Below, in pieces: positions 56,193 through 64,000 of a stretch of DNA of 64,000 nt. Each line of letters opens with the position of its first letter. Within the stretch, counting starts at the first letter, position 1. The notes beneath the pieces are model-generated. The model saw only the letters and a list, made by a program, of their open reading frames with translations, was not told the DNA's origin and ran no database searches. The DNA is from Bin25 sp026709415 (GTDB lineage Bacteria; Bacteroidota; Bacteroidia; Flavobacteriales; Flavobacteriaceae): assembly GCA_965200045.1 (NCBI GenBank), contig OZ241330.1, forward strand, positions 558,001 through 622,000. Reading direction: 5' to 3'. Position numbers and translations under genes: made by a program.

Positions 56193-59100
56193 TTAAAATC
56201 GTAGGTTCAATCCGATGATGTAGGAAGAAACATTCGGTATCCTATTACCAGATCCCGTTTCAGGATCCACACCCCACTTTTCATTGGTCATCAAAAAGGG
56301 ATTATCCAAACTCACGTAGAACCTCAATCTGCTTAAGTGTAGCTTATCCAGAATATTTGTAGGAAGACTGTAACCTAACTGAATATTTTTCACCCTGAAA
56401 TAGGAGACATCATTCACCCAATAACCATTCGCATTCCCTCTCCCTCGAGAGCCATTTAAATTATTAAATCCATCTCGGTTGAGTCTCGGTAGAGTTCCCG
56501 TCGGATTGGACTCGGACCAAGCCTCATCCAACCATCTCTGATGTAAAGCACCCCGGTCACCAAGTAAAATGGGATTAATACTTTCCCCCCAAGTCATCAG
56601 ATCCCGATTTAAAATGCCTTGAAAAATGAATCCAAAATCCACGTTTCTATAGTTTAAGTTGATCACACCGCCATAAGTAAACTTTGGGATATCACTTCCC
56701 AAAAAGACCTGATCTTGAGTATTGATCTCACCATCTCCTTCATCAGGAAGACCATCCCCATCAGAATCAACCGTTAATTGATCTTTGATTTCAACATCAC
56801 CCAAGGAAGTATTCCCAGGGTGCACCGGTGCTGCATCCAATTGCTCTTGACTTGTAAATAGACCGATGGCCTCATAACCCCAAAAGGAGTTAAAGGGGAG
56901 ACCAATTTGGATGGGCCCTGTTTTGATATCAGCAAAATAATCCGTGACTTCATTCTCGACCTGGGTAAAATGGGCTGAAATGGCATAGTTAAAGTCATCC
57001 CGAATACGACCGTTATATCCCAAATTCACTTCAAATCCCTGATTGATCATATTGGCTAAGTTGACCGTTGGATTGCTCTTATCGCCTAAAAACCTAGGAA
57101 TAGGCAGGTTCGTCAGAATATCTTCGGTTTCCCTATGGAAATATTCAAAACTAAGGTCTAGTGTGTTGAAAAGAATTGCTTCGAGGGCGATGTCCGAAGA
57201 TATCGTCGTTTCCCAGCGGATCGTTGGGTCGACCAACCTATTTTGCGCGGCTCCGGCCACAACCGTACCGCCAAAAGAATAATTTTGACCAATATCATAA
57301 ACATCTTGATAGGCGTAGTTGCCGATGCCATTATTACCCAATTTACCCCAAGACGCCCTCAATTTCAAAAAGTTCAAGCCCCCCATATCCTCCATAAAAC
57401 GTTCCTTGGAAATGACCCAACCAGCTGAAAAGGCCGGAAAATAACCCCAACGGTTGTCTGGTGCAAAACGAGAGGATCCATCCGCTCTGAAATTAGCTTG
57501 AAGTAGGTATTTACCATCAAAATTGTAACTCAACCGACCGAAGTAAGAATTCAATGCCCACTCTACCAGATTACCACCAACCCTTGGATTCAAGAGACCT
57601 GCGTTAATCACGGCAACCTGATCACTGAGTAAGTTATCGATCCCCGCAGAAATAAAATCACTTCGAAACTGTAGCGTTTCGAACCCTCCAAATACTTCAA
57701 CATCATGTTTCCCAAAGGTCTTATTGTAATTCAAAAAGAAATTGGATGTTAGCAGATAATTCTGATCTTCTCTTGCACTAACCCTTCGATTGGTCACACC
57801 ATTAATTGTTCGCGAGATGATATCTCTTCGAAAGTCCCATAAATCAAAGGTTCCGGTAAAGTTGTTTGCTAATCTGTTGTTGAAATTCAATGCCACTTTT
57901 CCAGTTACCTTTAAACCGTCCAGAATTTCATATGAAACCGAGATATCTCCCAAAAGACGTTGTTCTCTCCGTGTAATGGACGAGTTCGCTAAAGTGGCAT
58001 TATAATTAAAAACACTTCCTACGGCTGAAGATTGTGCATCTCCAAACCTTCCGTCAGGAGACTGAATATTAGGCATTAAAGGAGCCCATCCAACACCTAA
58101 CACATTGGCCCCATCATTAAAAGCCCGACCATTGGATAGATCGGACCACCTAAAAAACAGATTACTACTAACATTCAACCCTTTTAAGGGCTCCGATTGG
58201 ACGTTTAACCTGAAACCATAACGATCAAAGTCGTTTCCTGGCCTGATACCCTTTTGATCAAGATAATTAATCGCGAACCGATATTGGGTCACATCGGTCC
58301 CTCCGCTTAAAGAAAAGGAATGATTTTGTAAGAAAGCCGTTCGACCCACAAACTCTTCGTACCAATTGACGTTTGGATAGCGTAAAGGATCATTAGGATT
58401 GTCACGCCACTCTTGAATTTCTTCTTGTGAAAAGATTTCACCCCCATTCAATAAGTTTGCAGCTTCCATCCAATCAGCGGAATCATTGACATAGTCCAAC
58501 TTCCTATTGACGATTTGAAACCCAGCATAACCATTATATTCAATGACTGGCTTTCCCGGCTCCCCTTTTTTGGTTGTGACCAAGACGACTCCATTGGCTG
58601 CACGAGAACCGTAGATAGCTGCCGAAGCGGCATCTTTTAGCACAGAGATGCTCTCGACATCATTCGGATCAATATCATTGATGTTGGCTTGTACCCCATC
58701 AACGATCACTAGAGGATTGGAGTTATTAAAGGTTCCAATACCCCTAATTCGAATCGTTCCCGTGTCACTGCCTGCAAAGCCCCCACTACTTTGGGTTACT
58801 AGAACACCGGAGACCAATCCTGAAAGTCCAGCACTGATATTGGTCACCGCTCGTGACTGCAATTGATCCACTTCGACATCAGCGACGGCTCCTGTAAGAT
58901 CAGATTTCTTTTGAGTCCCATAACCAACCACGACCACTTCGTCCAAGGAATCCAAATCCTCTTCCAACGTTGTATTAATGATTGTTTCACCCCCCACAGT
59001 AATCTCTTGAGTTTGTAATCCAATGTATGAAAACACCAGCACGTCTTCTGGTGAAGCAATAACGGTATAGTTTCCGTCAAAATCTGTCGTCACGCCAGTT

Positions 59101-59279
59101 GCTGTTCCCTTAACAATAACGTTCACCCCAGGAATGGGTTGACCATCTTTCGAGGATGTAACGACTCCTGTGATGGTCTGCTGACCGAAGCTTGCCCCAC
59201 TAGTTAAGAGGGCAATAAGAAAAATACTTTTGATTCTATTTTTAAGTTCAATCCGTTTGTTTATCATTTGTTCCAACAT
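56193..59279 (-). CDS. SusC-like TonB-dependent transporter (second pair)
   Basis: A 1028-residue outer-membrane transporter (ATG at 59279; ATG at 59267 is also possible). After the signal peptide (TSGASFGQQ) come the carboxypeptidase-like domain (TITGVVTSSKDGQPIPGVNV), the plug (VVVVGYGTQKKSDLTGAVAD, RIRGIGTFNNSNPLVIVDG) and the barrel ending SSYIIGLNLRF. It has a DSDGDGLPDEGDGE segment near residue 840, a calcium-loop-like insertion in an extracellular part. It imports an unknown glycan with its SusD. Confidence 0.94.
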   Translation of the reverse strand: MLEQMINKRIELKNRIKSIFLIALLTSGASFGQQTITGVVTSSKDGQPIPGVNVIVKGTATGVTTDFDGNYTVIASPEDVLVFSYIGLQTQEITVGGETIINTTLEEDLDSLDEVVVVGYGTQKKSDLTGAVADVEVDQLQSRAVTNISAGLSGLVSGVLVTQSSGGFAGSDTGTIRIRGIGTFNNSNPLVIVDGVQANINDIDPNDVESISVLKDAASAAIYGSRAANGVVLVTTKKGEPGKPVIEYNGYAGFQIVNRKLDYVNDSADWMEAANLLNGGEIFSQEEIQEWRDNPNDPLRYPNVNWYEEFVGRTAFLQNHSFSLSGGTDVTQYRFAINYLDQKGIRPGNDFDRYGFRLNVQSEPLKGLNVSSNLFFRWSDLSNGRAFNDGANVLGVGWAPLMPNIQSPDGRFGDAQSSAVGSVFNYNATLANSSITRREQRLLGDISVSYEILDGLKVTGKVALNFNNRLANNFTGTFDLWDFRRDIISRTINGVTNRRVSAREDQNYLLTSNFFLNYNKTFGKHDVEVFGGFETLQFRSDFISAGIDNLLSDQVAVINAGLLNPRVGGNLVEWALNSYFGRLSYNFDGKYLLQANFRADGSSRFAPDNRWGYFPAFSAGWVISKERFMEDMGGLNFLKLRASWGKLGNNGIGNYAYQDVYDIGQNYSFGGTVVAGAAQNRLVDPTIRWETTISSDIALEAILFNTLDLSFEYFHRETEDILTNLPIPRFLGDKSNPTVNLANMINQGFEVNLGYNGRIRDDFNYAISAHFTQVENEVTDYFADIKTGPIQIGLPFNSFWGYEAIGLFTSQEQLDAAPVHPGNTSLGDVEIKDQLTVDSDGDGLPDEGDGEINTQDQVFLGSDIPKFTYGGVINLNYRNVDFGFIFQGILNRDLMTWGESINPILLGDRGALHQRWLDEAWSESNPTGTLPRLNRDGFNNLNGSRGRGNANGYWVNDVSYFRVKNIQLGYSLPTNILDKLHLSRLRFYVSLDNPFLMTNEKWGVDPETGSGNRIPNVSSYIIGLNLRF

Positions 59280-59344
59280 TTGAAATAATTGGTTGTTCGA
59301 AGTTACGGCACCAATGACTTACCATAGGGGAGTGTAAATGCTTC

Positions 59345-59358
59345 ATTTAGGGGGACAA
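59345..59358 (-). promoter_or_regulatory. Candidate shared PUL operator, copy 2
   Basis: ATTTAGGGGGACAA, about 66 bases upstream of SusC, similar to ATTTAAGGGGGCAA upstream of the first SusC. Confidence 0.3.
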
Positions 59359-59487
59359 ATCGTCTGTATCTCTTAATTTTTAGCAAAAAACAGATGCATT
59401 GTCTCCCCTTAGTGCACCATGATTCCACGTTGTGTATATTTTTTTCAAATGGAACTATGCAATCTACCATACAGATTTTTATGAATA

Positions 59488-60204
59488 TCAAGGAGATGAA
59501 TCAATGGGAAAATCCAATAAATCAAAATAGTGGTAAAAAAAGGAGGGGGTCCCGAAAGTTCGAAAACTTCCGATTGGCTCTCTTGTTTTTCTTTCGCCTG
59601 ATCCAACGAGATTTTTGCCATACCCCTTTGCTTTGTCATGTATTAAAAAATGCTTTTCATCAATACCGATGGTTTTCAACCAGGCCGTCGTGTCAAACGC
59701 CGGACAGGCCTTGTGCCTCCGGCGCCCCTGTAATGCCTGTACATCTCCATGGCCGGCGATTAGGATATTCGGAAACCGTTCGACGGCATCCCGCACCAAT
59801 AAAGCCAAAGCCTTTTTCTGGTCCTTGGTACGCGTGTCTTTAGGTCGCCGATTCAAATCAACCCCGCCGATATAACAAAAATGAATCGCCTGATCATTGA
59901 GTCCCAAAGCGCCATTGGTCACTTGATTGAAAGGATATAATTTTTCTACTGTCCCATCCAGTAATACCAGTCGATGGTAACCACCCGTTTGCCAACCACG
60001 CCCCTTGGGGGCTGTAGCAGTGTGCCAGCGCAAAATGTCTTCTCCGTCGACATGGTGCCCCTCTTTGGTCGCACTGGTATGGATGATCAAATAAGTGATG
60101 GTTCTCGAAATCGGTGTGACATCATACTCAATACGGGCATGATCACAAGCCCATGACAATAAGAATGCCACTAAAGCACCAATCCGATACACCATGGCCA
60201 TCAT
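59488..60204 (-). CDS. N-acetylmuramoyl-L-alanine amidase, phage endolysin-like
   Basis: A 238-residue amidase_2-type enzyme. TYLIIHTSATKEG has the first zinc His (near 42), LIAGHGDVQAL the second (near 146), and KACPAFDTTAWL the Cys ligand (near 160). It cuts the amide bond between muramic acid and L-alanine. An N-terminal hydrophobic segment ends in WACDH, so it may be a lipoprotein. The upstream gene fragment overlaps its start (ATGA), as in phage lysis or toxin-delivery cassettes, but the rest of such a cassette is missing. Probably a prophage remnant. Confidence 0.8.
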   Translation of the reverse strand: MMAMVYRIGALVAFLLSWACDHARIEYDVTPISRTITYLIIHTSATKEGHHVDGEDILRWHTATAPKGRGWQTGGYHRLVLLDGTVEKLYPFNQVTNGALGLNDQAIHFCYIGGVDLNRRPKDTRTKDQKKALALLVRDAVERFPNILIAGHGDVQALQGRRRHKACPAFDTTAWLKTIGIDEKHFLIHDKAKGYGKNLVGSGERKTREPIGSFRTFGTPSFFYHYFDLLDFPIDSSP

Positions 60205-60320
60205 AAGTCAGGGATGTCCATCCAAGCCTGTCCTTCATGTACCCCTTGCTCGAAGGCTTCATCCAATTGCGTCTGGTAGCCCCGTTGTAATATCACGATA
60301 TCCGCTTTCAAACCTCCGCA
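60201..60320 (-). pseudogene. Truncated phage-like gene upstream of the amidase
   Basis: About 39 codons, reading ADIVILQRGYQTQLDEAFEQ then GQAWMDIPDL, and ending in a TGA that overlaps the amidase start. No start codon precedes it; upstream is the end of another element (60325-60375). It is the C-terminus of a lost gene of unknown function. Confidence 0.45.
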
Positions 60321-60324
60321 AATT

Positions 60325-60375
60325 TTAGTTAATTCCGAACGCTTTAAATAAGGGACTCATATACCTGAATGCCCA
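60325..60375 (-). pseudogene. 3' end of the same element as at 6755-7050
   Basis: The minus strand reads IWAFRYMSPLFKAFGIN and stop. The matching end at 6755 reads VWAFRYINPKFKA and stop, and the DNA shares ATATACCTGAATGCCCAAA exactly. Only the last codons remain, so this marks an old insertion or recombination junction. Confidence 0.5.
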
Positions 60376-60501
60376 AATTAGAAAACATGTATTCATTATT
60401 TTTTTTGATTGAGAATCAATGTAGTTGAATCAGTGTATTTCGTTAAAAAAAACAAACAAAATTTAAATCAAAACGATTTTTATACTATGGCATGCACTCT
60501 A

Positions 60502-60890
60502 CTAAAAAACTTTTTTTGATTTCAAATCCTTTAAAGGATTAGTTGGGAATAGACTTTTGATAATAAAAAATGAAACAGAAATAGCAGAACCTACAGTAGC
60601 ACCCAACATACCTAAAAGTACATAGTTAGGAAGAAAATCCTTATTGCAAATGATATAGTCGTTACCCGCTTTGCCCATTTTGAAAACGTTTCTTGAAGTT
60701 CTATCCTACGTTTTCTCTCTAATTTATAAATTTCAAATTCTTCATTTCGATGTTTTAATTTTTGTTCTTGAAAATCATGATAATATTTACTTTGATGACT
60801 TTCATTCTCTGATTTAAATGAAGAATCGTCAAGGATACTGTCTAAGACACCTTTTACTTTATCTATAAGAGATGTATCCTTTTGATCTAT
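60502..60890 (-). pseudogene. Membrane toxin candidate next to the Panacea antitoxin, degenerate
   Basis: Frame A runs from ATA at 60890 (13 bases after the antitoxin stop) to 60612: DQKDTSLIDKVKGVLDSILD, then a charged helical part (KLKHRNEEFEIYKLERKRRI) and WAKRVTTISFA. Frame B continues with NKDFLPNYVLLGMLGATVGS, then SFFIIKSLFPTNPLKDLKS, and stops at 60502. So one frameshift lies near 60650, and no ATG, GTG or TTG begins frame A. The product would be a coiled-coil protein with two membrane helices, a type known among Panacea-linked toxins. The loss of start and frame suggests a dead toxin. Confidence 0.5.
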
Positions 60891-60903
60891 GCTCTATAAA
60901 ACC

Positions 60904-61431
60904 TTACTTTCCTATTTGTTCAATAACCCCTTGATAATAATTTTGGATGATTCTTACGGGAATAACCTTATCTAGAGTTCCATCGTATGTTTTATCCCAT
61001 GGGCCTCCTTTTTCATGAGTTATATCAACTAAATATCCAGAAGAAGCTGATTTATATTTATCCCAAAGAAGTTTTAAAATTTCATAAATTTCCTCATTCA
61101 TTATATTTATTTCTGCTTTGTCGTTATCAAATAAGTGTCTAAATTGTGTATCAATCCATGCATAGTCATCATATTTTATAGGGTCCTTATAATAGTGCTT
61201 GTATTGATTGTATAAAGATTTGATAACAGGCCCGAATTTCCAAGCATAAATAGGGTCTAAATACAAAGGGTATTTTGGAATGAATGCACTCATCCAACCA
61301 AAAAAGATATAGGTTAATTTTTGAAGCTTTAAATTATCAATTGGAAATCCATCTTGCTTTCCATAAAAAAGAATAAAGTTGGCAATATGAGCTGCCGTGT
61401 AAGGCGGATATTGTTTGATGATGGCACTCAT
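60904..61431 (-). CDS. Panacea-domain (SocA-like) antitoxin
   Basis: About 175 residues (ATG at 61431 or the adjacent 61434). The sequence follows the Panacea/SocA-like domain: AHIANFILFY, LKLQKLTYIFFGWMSAF, PIYAWKFGPVIKSLYNQYK, and the C-terminal HEKGGPWDKTY. Panacea proteins are antitoxins that neutralise many unrelated toxins, and some are phage or plasmid encoded. The adjacent downstream gene is a degenerate membrane protein that fits the toxin position. The antitoxin itself looks intact. Confidence 0.82.
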   Translation of the reverse strand: MSAIIKQYPPYTAAHIANFILFYGKQDGFPIDNLKLQKLTYIFFGWMSAFIPKYPLYLDPIYAWKFGPVIKSLYNQYKHYYKDPIKYDDYAWIDTQFRHLFDNDKAEINIMNEEIYEILKLLWDKYKSASSGYLVDITHEKGGPWDKTYDGTLDKVIPVRIIQNYYQGVIEQIGK

Positions 61432-61540
61432 CATTTAAAGGCTTAAAATGATTGGTAATGTTGTTTCAAATACGATGTACCAAACTAAAATTGTTCTTAT
61501 TGGCGAAGTTACAATAAGATAAAGACATCACTTATTTTTT

Positions 61541-61559
61541 ACTAAAAATGATTTTTAGT
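61541..61559. promoter_or_regulatory. Palindrome, possible operator
   Basis: ACTAAAAATGATTTTTAGT is a 9-1-9 palindrome about 107 bases upstream of the antitoxin start. It could be an operator of the toxin-antitoxin operon. Confidence 0.3.
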
Positions 61560-61761
61560 ATATAATCCCCCAAAATTGAATTCAAATTAGAAAACCCTTT
61601 GTTCCGGGAAGTAGAAAAACATATCCACAATAAACTCCCTAGTGGACTTGATTCGGTTGAATGAGTGGGATATGAAATAATTTCCCGGAATCATTTTAAA
61701 TCGTGCAACATCAAGATTTGAATATCTTTCAACAGAACGTTTTGAAGTTCTTCTTTTTTTT

Positions 61762-61771
61762 GGGGGGGGGG
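61762..61771. repeat. G10 homopolymer tract
   Basis: Ten G bases directly after a run of eight T. The only frame crossing it is a doubtful 84-codon ORF on the minus strand. Confidence 0.9.
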
Positions 61772-62061
61772 TATATCCTTCCGTAACCACTATGAAATTA
61801 ATTTGTAACGGATACACTAATTTCTGATTATTTTTTGGCAACTTATCGATGTTGTGTCAAAATAGTGCATGGATTCAAAGAAAAACTTGTGAAGTGGTTA
61901 CAAAGGGATATAATCCCCCATTGTTTCGTCTTGTTTTATTACAAAATCTTTTCATAGTAAAAGATTTTGAGTAATGGAGTACCTAGCTCCCAAGGTTTAG
62001 TAAGGGAATCTTTAAATCGCCAGTGGTTTCATAAACAATACATGTTTATAAATCAGAAGCG

Positions 62062-64000
62062 TTAATCCTCAGCAATATTGATGGATTGGATTTGCACATA
62101 ATCGTTATTCTTAGCAAAAACCAAGGCTTTTCTTCCTGCAATTGTAATGCGTCGGGCATTTCGAACCTCCCCTTGGACGACAAGACCACTTTCATAAGGC
62201 ATCATGGCTTTAAAATGACCTTTACCATTCCCTAAGAGGCATAGACCGTAACTACCATCATTTCGTGGGGTTTCCACTTCCGAATCATAAAGGTTCCCCG
62301 AGATAACCAAGTCTTTGTGCCCGTCGGCATTCACATCAACCACCACGATACTATTGGTCGAACTCAATTGCGCAAGATGATCTAGGGGCCTTATCTTAAA
62401 CTTGCCATTTCCTAAGTTTTCAATATAACTGGTCTCAAAACGGGTGGCTTTGTATTGGATGGATTGATCTAAGTTTTCGATCCCGTAAATCTCCGTAATG
62501 GAAGCCTGGCCAAAAGCATCATAACTGGGAAACTTTTCTTTAATAAAAGGCATTTGATTCGAGGAACACTGCCTGCCCCGCACAGGATAAGTCTGATCTA
62601 ATTCATGATATGCTAACACAATGTCGTTCGTTCCGCTTTGATCAAAATCGGAGGCATAAATTTCAAATGGGGACGCTTTACTGGCTTGGTATTTATAGTT
62701 TCGCCCAAGATTTCCAGCCACAAAATCCCAATCCCCATCCCCATCAAAATCGGCAGAAGCAAGGCTATTCCACCAACCTGATTCATTCAAAAGCCCAGCC
62801 TCCTGGGTATGGTCTTTATAGGTGCCGTTGTTGTTTCGGAGTAATTTAATGGTCATCCACTCCCCGACAATGATCAAGTCCTTTTGTCGGTCCCCATCCA
62901 TATCTTTCCAAAGGACATCGGTGACCATCCCGATATCCTTCAAAGTAGGAGCTACGGTATCGGAAACATCAATGAATTGAAGATCACCGGAACGCCCTAC
63001 GTTTTCAAAAAGATAACTACTAACGGGACTCGGATAATTGCCAGGCAGTTGCCGGCCACCCACAAACAGATCTTGGTCGCCATCGTTATCGAAATCGGCA
63101 GCAGAGACACACCCCGTACTGATAGCTATTTTGGGTAGAGAATGGGGACTTGAGAATAGTTTGCCCGACCTGTTTTCATAGAGACGATCTCGATAGTAGG
63201 CATCTCCTATCGGGTATTCGTTCCCACCACTAGCCACGTAGAGGTCTGCATCCCCATCTTGATCTGCATCAAAGAAGAGGGCGACGACGTCCTCATGCTT
63301 TTTGTCAAGTTCAAAGACAGTCATTTTTTGGACAACAAAGCGGCCGTTCTCTTGTTGTAGGTATAACTTTCCAGGTTGTGACTGAGCCCCACCGATGAAA
63401 ACATCATCCAAACCATCTCCATTCACATCGCCTACAGTTAGAGCTGGGCCAAACTGTGACATTTTATGGGGCAAAAGGCTCTCTCGCTTAAAATCGTCAA
63501 AGGGGTTCTCTTGATGTTTAAAATCAATGCCTGTTCTATCGGTCATGTCCGTGAAGAGCCTTTCTGAATCGATGGCCGATTTCTCAGAGGGTGGTGGGAT
63601 GGCATGGGTATGTGCCAATGGCAGCAACTGATCCGCTTTAATATCATGAAGCACCTGTTGCTTTCCATCAGGCCAGGTGACTTGTAACTTTTCAACACGT
63701 TTCGATGCTCCTAAACCAAAATGTAAGGTTTCTGAAACCGACGATTGAAATCCTCTAACTGGATAATTCTCACGCACCATCATCTCGCCATTTTGCCATA
63801 AAGTGACTGTTGCTCCAATACCTGTTCTATTTCCTTCCGATCCTCTCAAGCGGATTTTTAGAAAATGCCGATCTTTCAATTGGTTGCTATGATTTTCGTA
63901 TACAAAAGCTAAAGAATCCACATTGTTCACGACAAGATCTAAATCACCATCATTATCCAAGTCGGAATAGGCTGCCCCATTGGAAAAGGAGAGGTCATTG
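62062..64000 (-). CDS. FG-GAP/VCBS repeat protein with UnbV-type domain (N-terminus outside the window)
   Basis: About 646 residues are present; the frame is open to the end of the window (NGAAYSDLDNDGDLDLVV). Repeated calcium-binding loops are visible (DLDNDGDLDL, DVNGDGLDDV, DADQDGDADLY, DFDNDGDQDLF, DMDGDRQKDLI, DFDGDGDWDF, DVNADGHKDLV), typical of FG-GAP/VCBS beta-propeller repeats. Near the beginning HFLKIRLRGSEGNRTGIGAT with LHFGLGASKRVEKLQVTWPD is the ASPIC/UnbV domain. Such proteins are exported and often linked to SusC/SusD loci in flavobacteria. No function is proven; a role in glycan handling is inferred. Confidence 0.88.
   Translation of the reverse strand, partial: NDLSFSNGAAYSDLDNDGDLDLVVNNVDSLAFVYENHSNQLKDRHFLKIRLRGSEGNRTGIGATVTLWQNGEMMVRENYPVRGFQSSVSETLHFGLGASKRVEKLQVTWPDGKQQVLHDIKADQLLPLAHTHAIPPPSEKSAIDSERLFTDMTDRTGIDFKHQENPFDDFKRESLLPHKMSQFGPALTVGDVNGDGLDDVFIGGAQSQPGKLYLQQENGRFVVQKMTVFELDKKHEDVVALFFDADQDGDADLYVASGGNEYPIGDAYYRDRLYENRSGKLFSSPHSLPKIAISTGCVSAADFDNDGDQDLFVGGRQLPGNYPSPVSSYLFENVGRSGDLQFIDVSDTVAPTLKDIGMVTDVLWKDMDGDRQKDLIIVGEWMTIKLLRNNNGTYKDHTQEAGLLNESGWWNSLASADFDGDGDWDFVAGNLGRNYKYQASKASPFEIYASDFDQSGTNDIVLAYHELDQTYPVRGRQCSSNQMPFIKEKFPSYDAFGQASITEIYGIENLDQSIQYKATRFETSYIENLGNGKFKIRPLDHLAQLSSTNSIVVVDVNADGHKDLVISGNLYDSEVETPRNDGSYGLCLLGNGKGHFKAMMPYESGLVVQGEVRNARRITIAGRKALVFAKNNDYVQIQSINIAED

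Larger units (their letters stand above)
61435..62061. other. Intergenic with palindrome and G10 tract
   Basis: About 627 bases. It holds the palindrome at 61541-61559, the G10 run and two copies of TATAATCCCCCA (61561-61572 and 61909-61920). A 84-codon frame (61587-61841) crosses the G-run; I do not recognise it and give it little weight. Confidence 0.4.

Noticed and set aside
61587..61841. 84-codon ORF across the G10 tract
   Set aside because: No family recognised, and the tract makes the frame arbitrary.
61561..61920. Two copies of TATAATCCCCCA as element ends
   Set aside because: Direct 12-bp repeats only; no matching inverted repeat or gene between them supports a mobile element.
1..64000. 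tRNA, rRNA or CRISPR arrays
   Set aside because: No cloverleaf-like sequence, ribosomal RNA segment or regularly spaced repeat was seen on reading the window.

Overview
The window reads as chromosomal DNA from a Bacteroidota member, most likely a marine Flavobacteriaceae bacterium. The support is AT-rich DNA, two SusC/SusD pairs, glycosaminoglycan-type polysaccharide lyases with a sulfatase, HmuY-like and other lipoproteins, an FG-GAP/UnbV protein, the gmk-yicC pair, and TAnnTTTG promoter elements. No tRNA, rRNA or CRISPR array was seen.

Layout. 0-1.2 kb: housekeeping gmk (partial) and yicC. 1.9-18.2 kb: a defence and mobile-element island. It holds a membrane-anchored TIR/deoxyribosyltransferase-like protein next to a large nuclease-STAND (Avs-like) protein, an IS5-family insertion with intact ends, a broken metalloprotease-like gene with a C9 tract, an ApeA-like HEPN protein with a nuclease-like partner, a three-hairpin structured element, and a type II restriction-modification pair lying between two decayed serine recombinases. 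Decayed IS5 and IS630 transposases follow. 18.2-27.4 kb: a sugar oxidation/isomerisation cluster (two TIM-barrel isomerases, Gfo/Idh/MocA dehydrogenase, NupG-like permease, GMC oxidoreductase with its small subunit, cytochrome c) around an outer-membrane barrel protein. 27.9-34.3 kb: an AAA ATPase, two lipoproteins that share a coiled-coil anchor but carry different sensory or binding domains, a DMT transporter and an ArsC-like protein.

34.7-49.0 kb: a polysaccharide utilisation locus (PUL) with PL8 lyase, SusD and SusC on the minus strand, and a chondroitinase-ABC-like lyase, a small secreted protein (frameshifted), a sulfatase and a toroid-fold lyase-like lipoprotein on the plus strand. The set points to sulfated glycosaminoglycan (chondroitin or hyaluronan type) breakdown. 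49.2-54 kb: a second defence patch with a decayed IS1595 transposase, a single-chain nuclease-methylase interrupted at a G9 tract (probable phase variation), and a HEPN/MNT pair between direct repeats. 54.5-59.3 kb: a second SusC/SusD pair. 59.5-61.8 kb: a phage-like amidase, a Panacea-domain antitoxin and a degenerate partner. The window ends inside a large FG-GAP/UnbV protein.

Two themes recur. First, long G or C homopolymers (9-13 bp) occur at five places in AT-rich DNA, one of them in a restriction-modification gene, which suggests slipped-strand phase variation. Second, gene decay is heavy around every defence or mobile module: in-frame stops, frameshifts and truncated ends.
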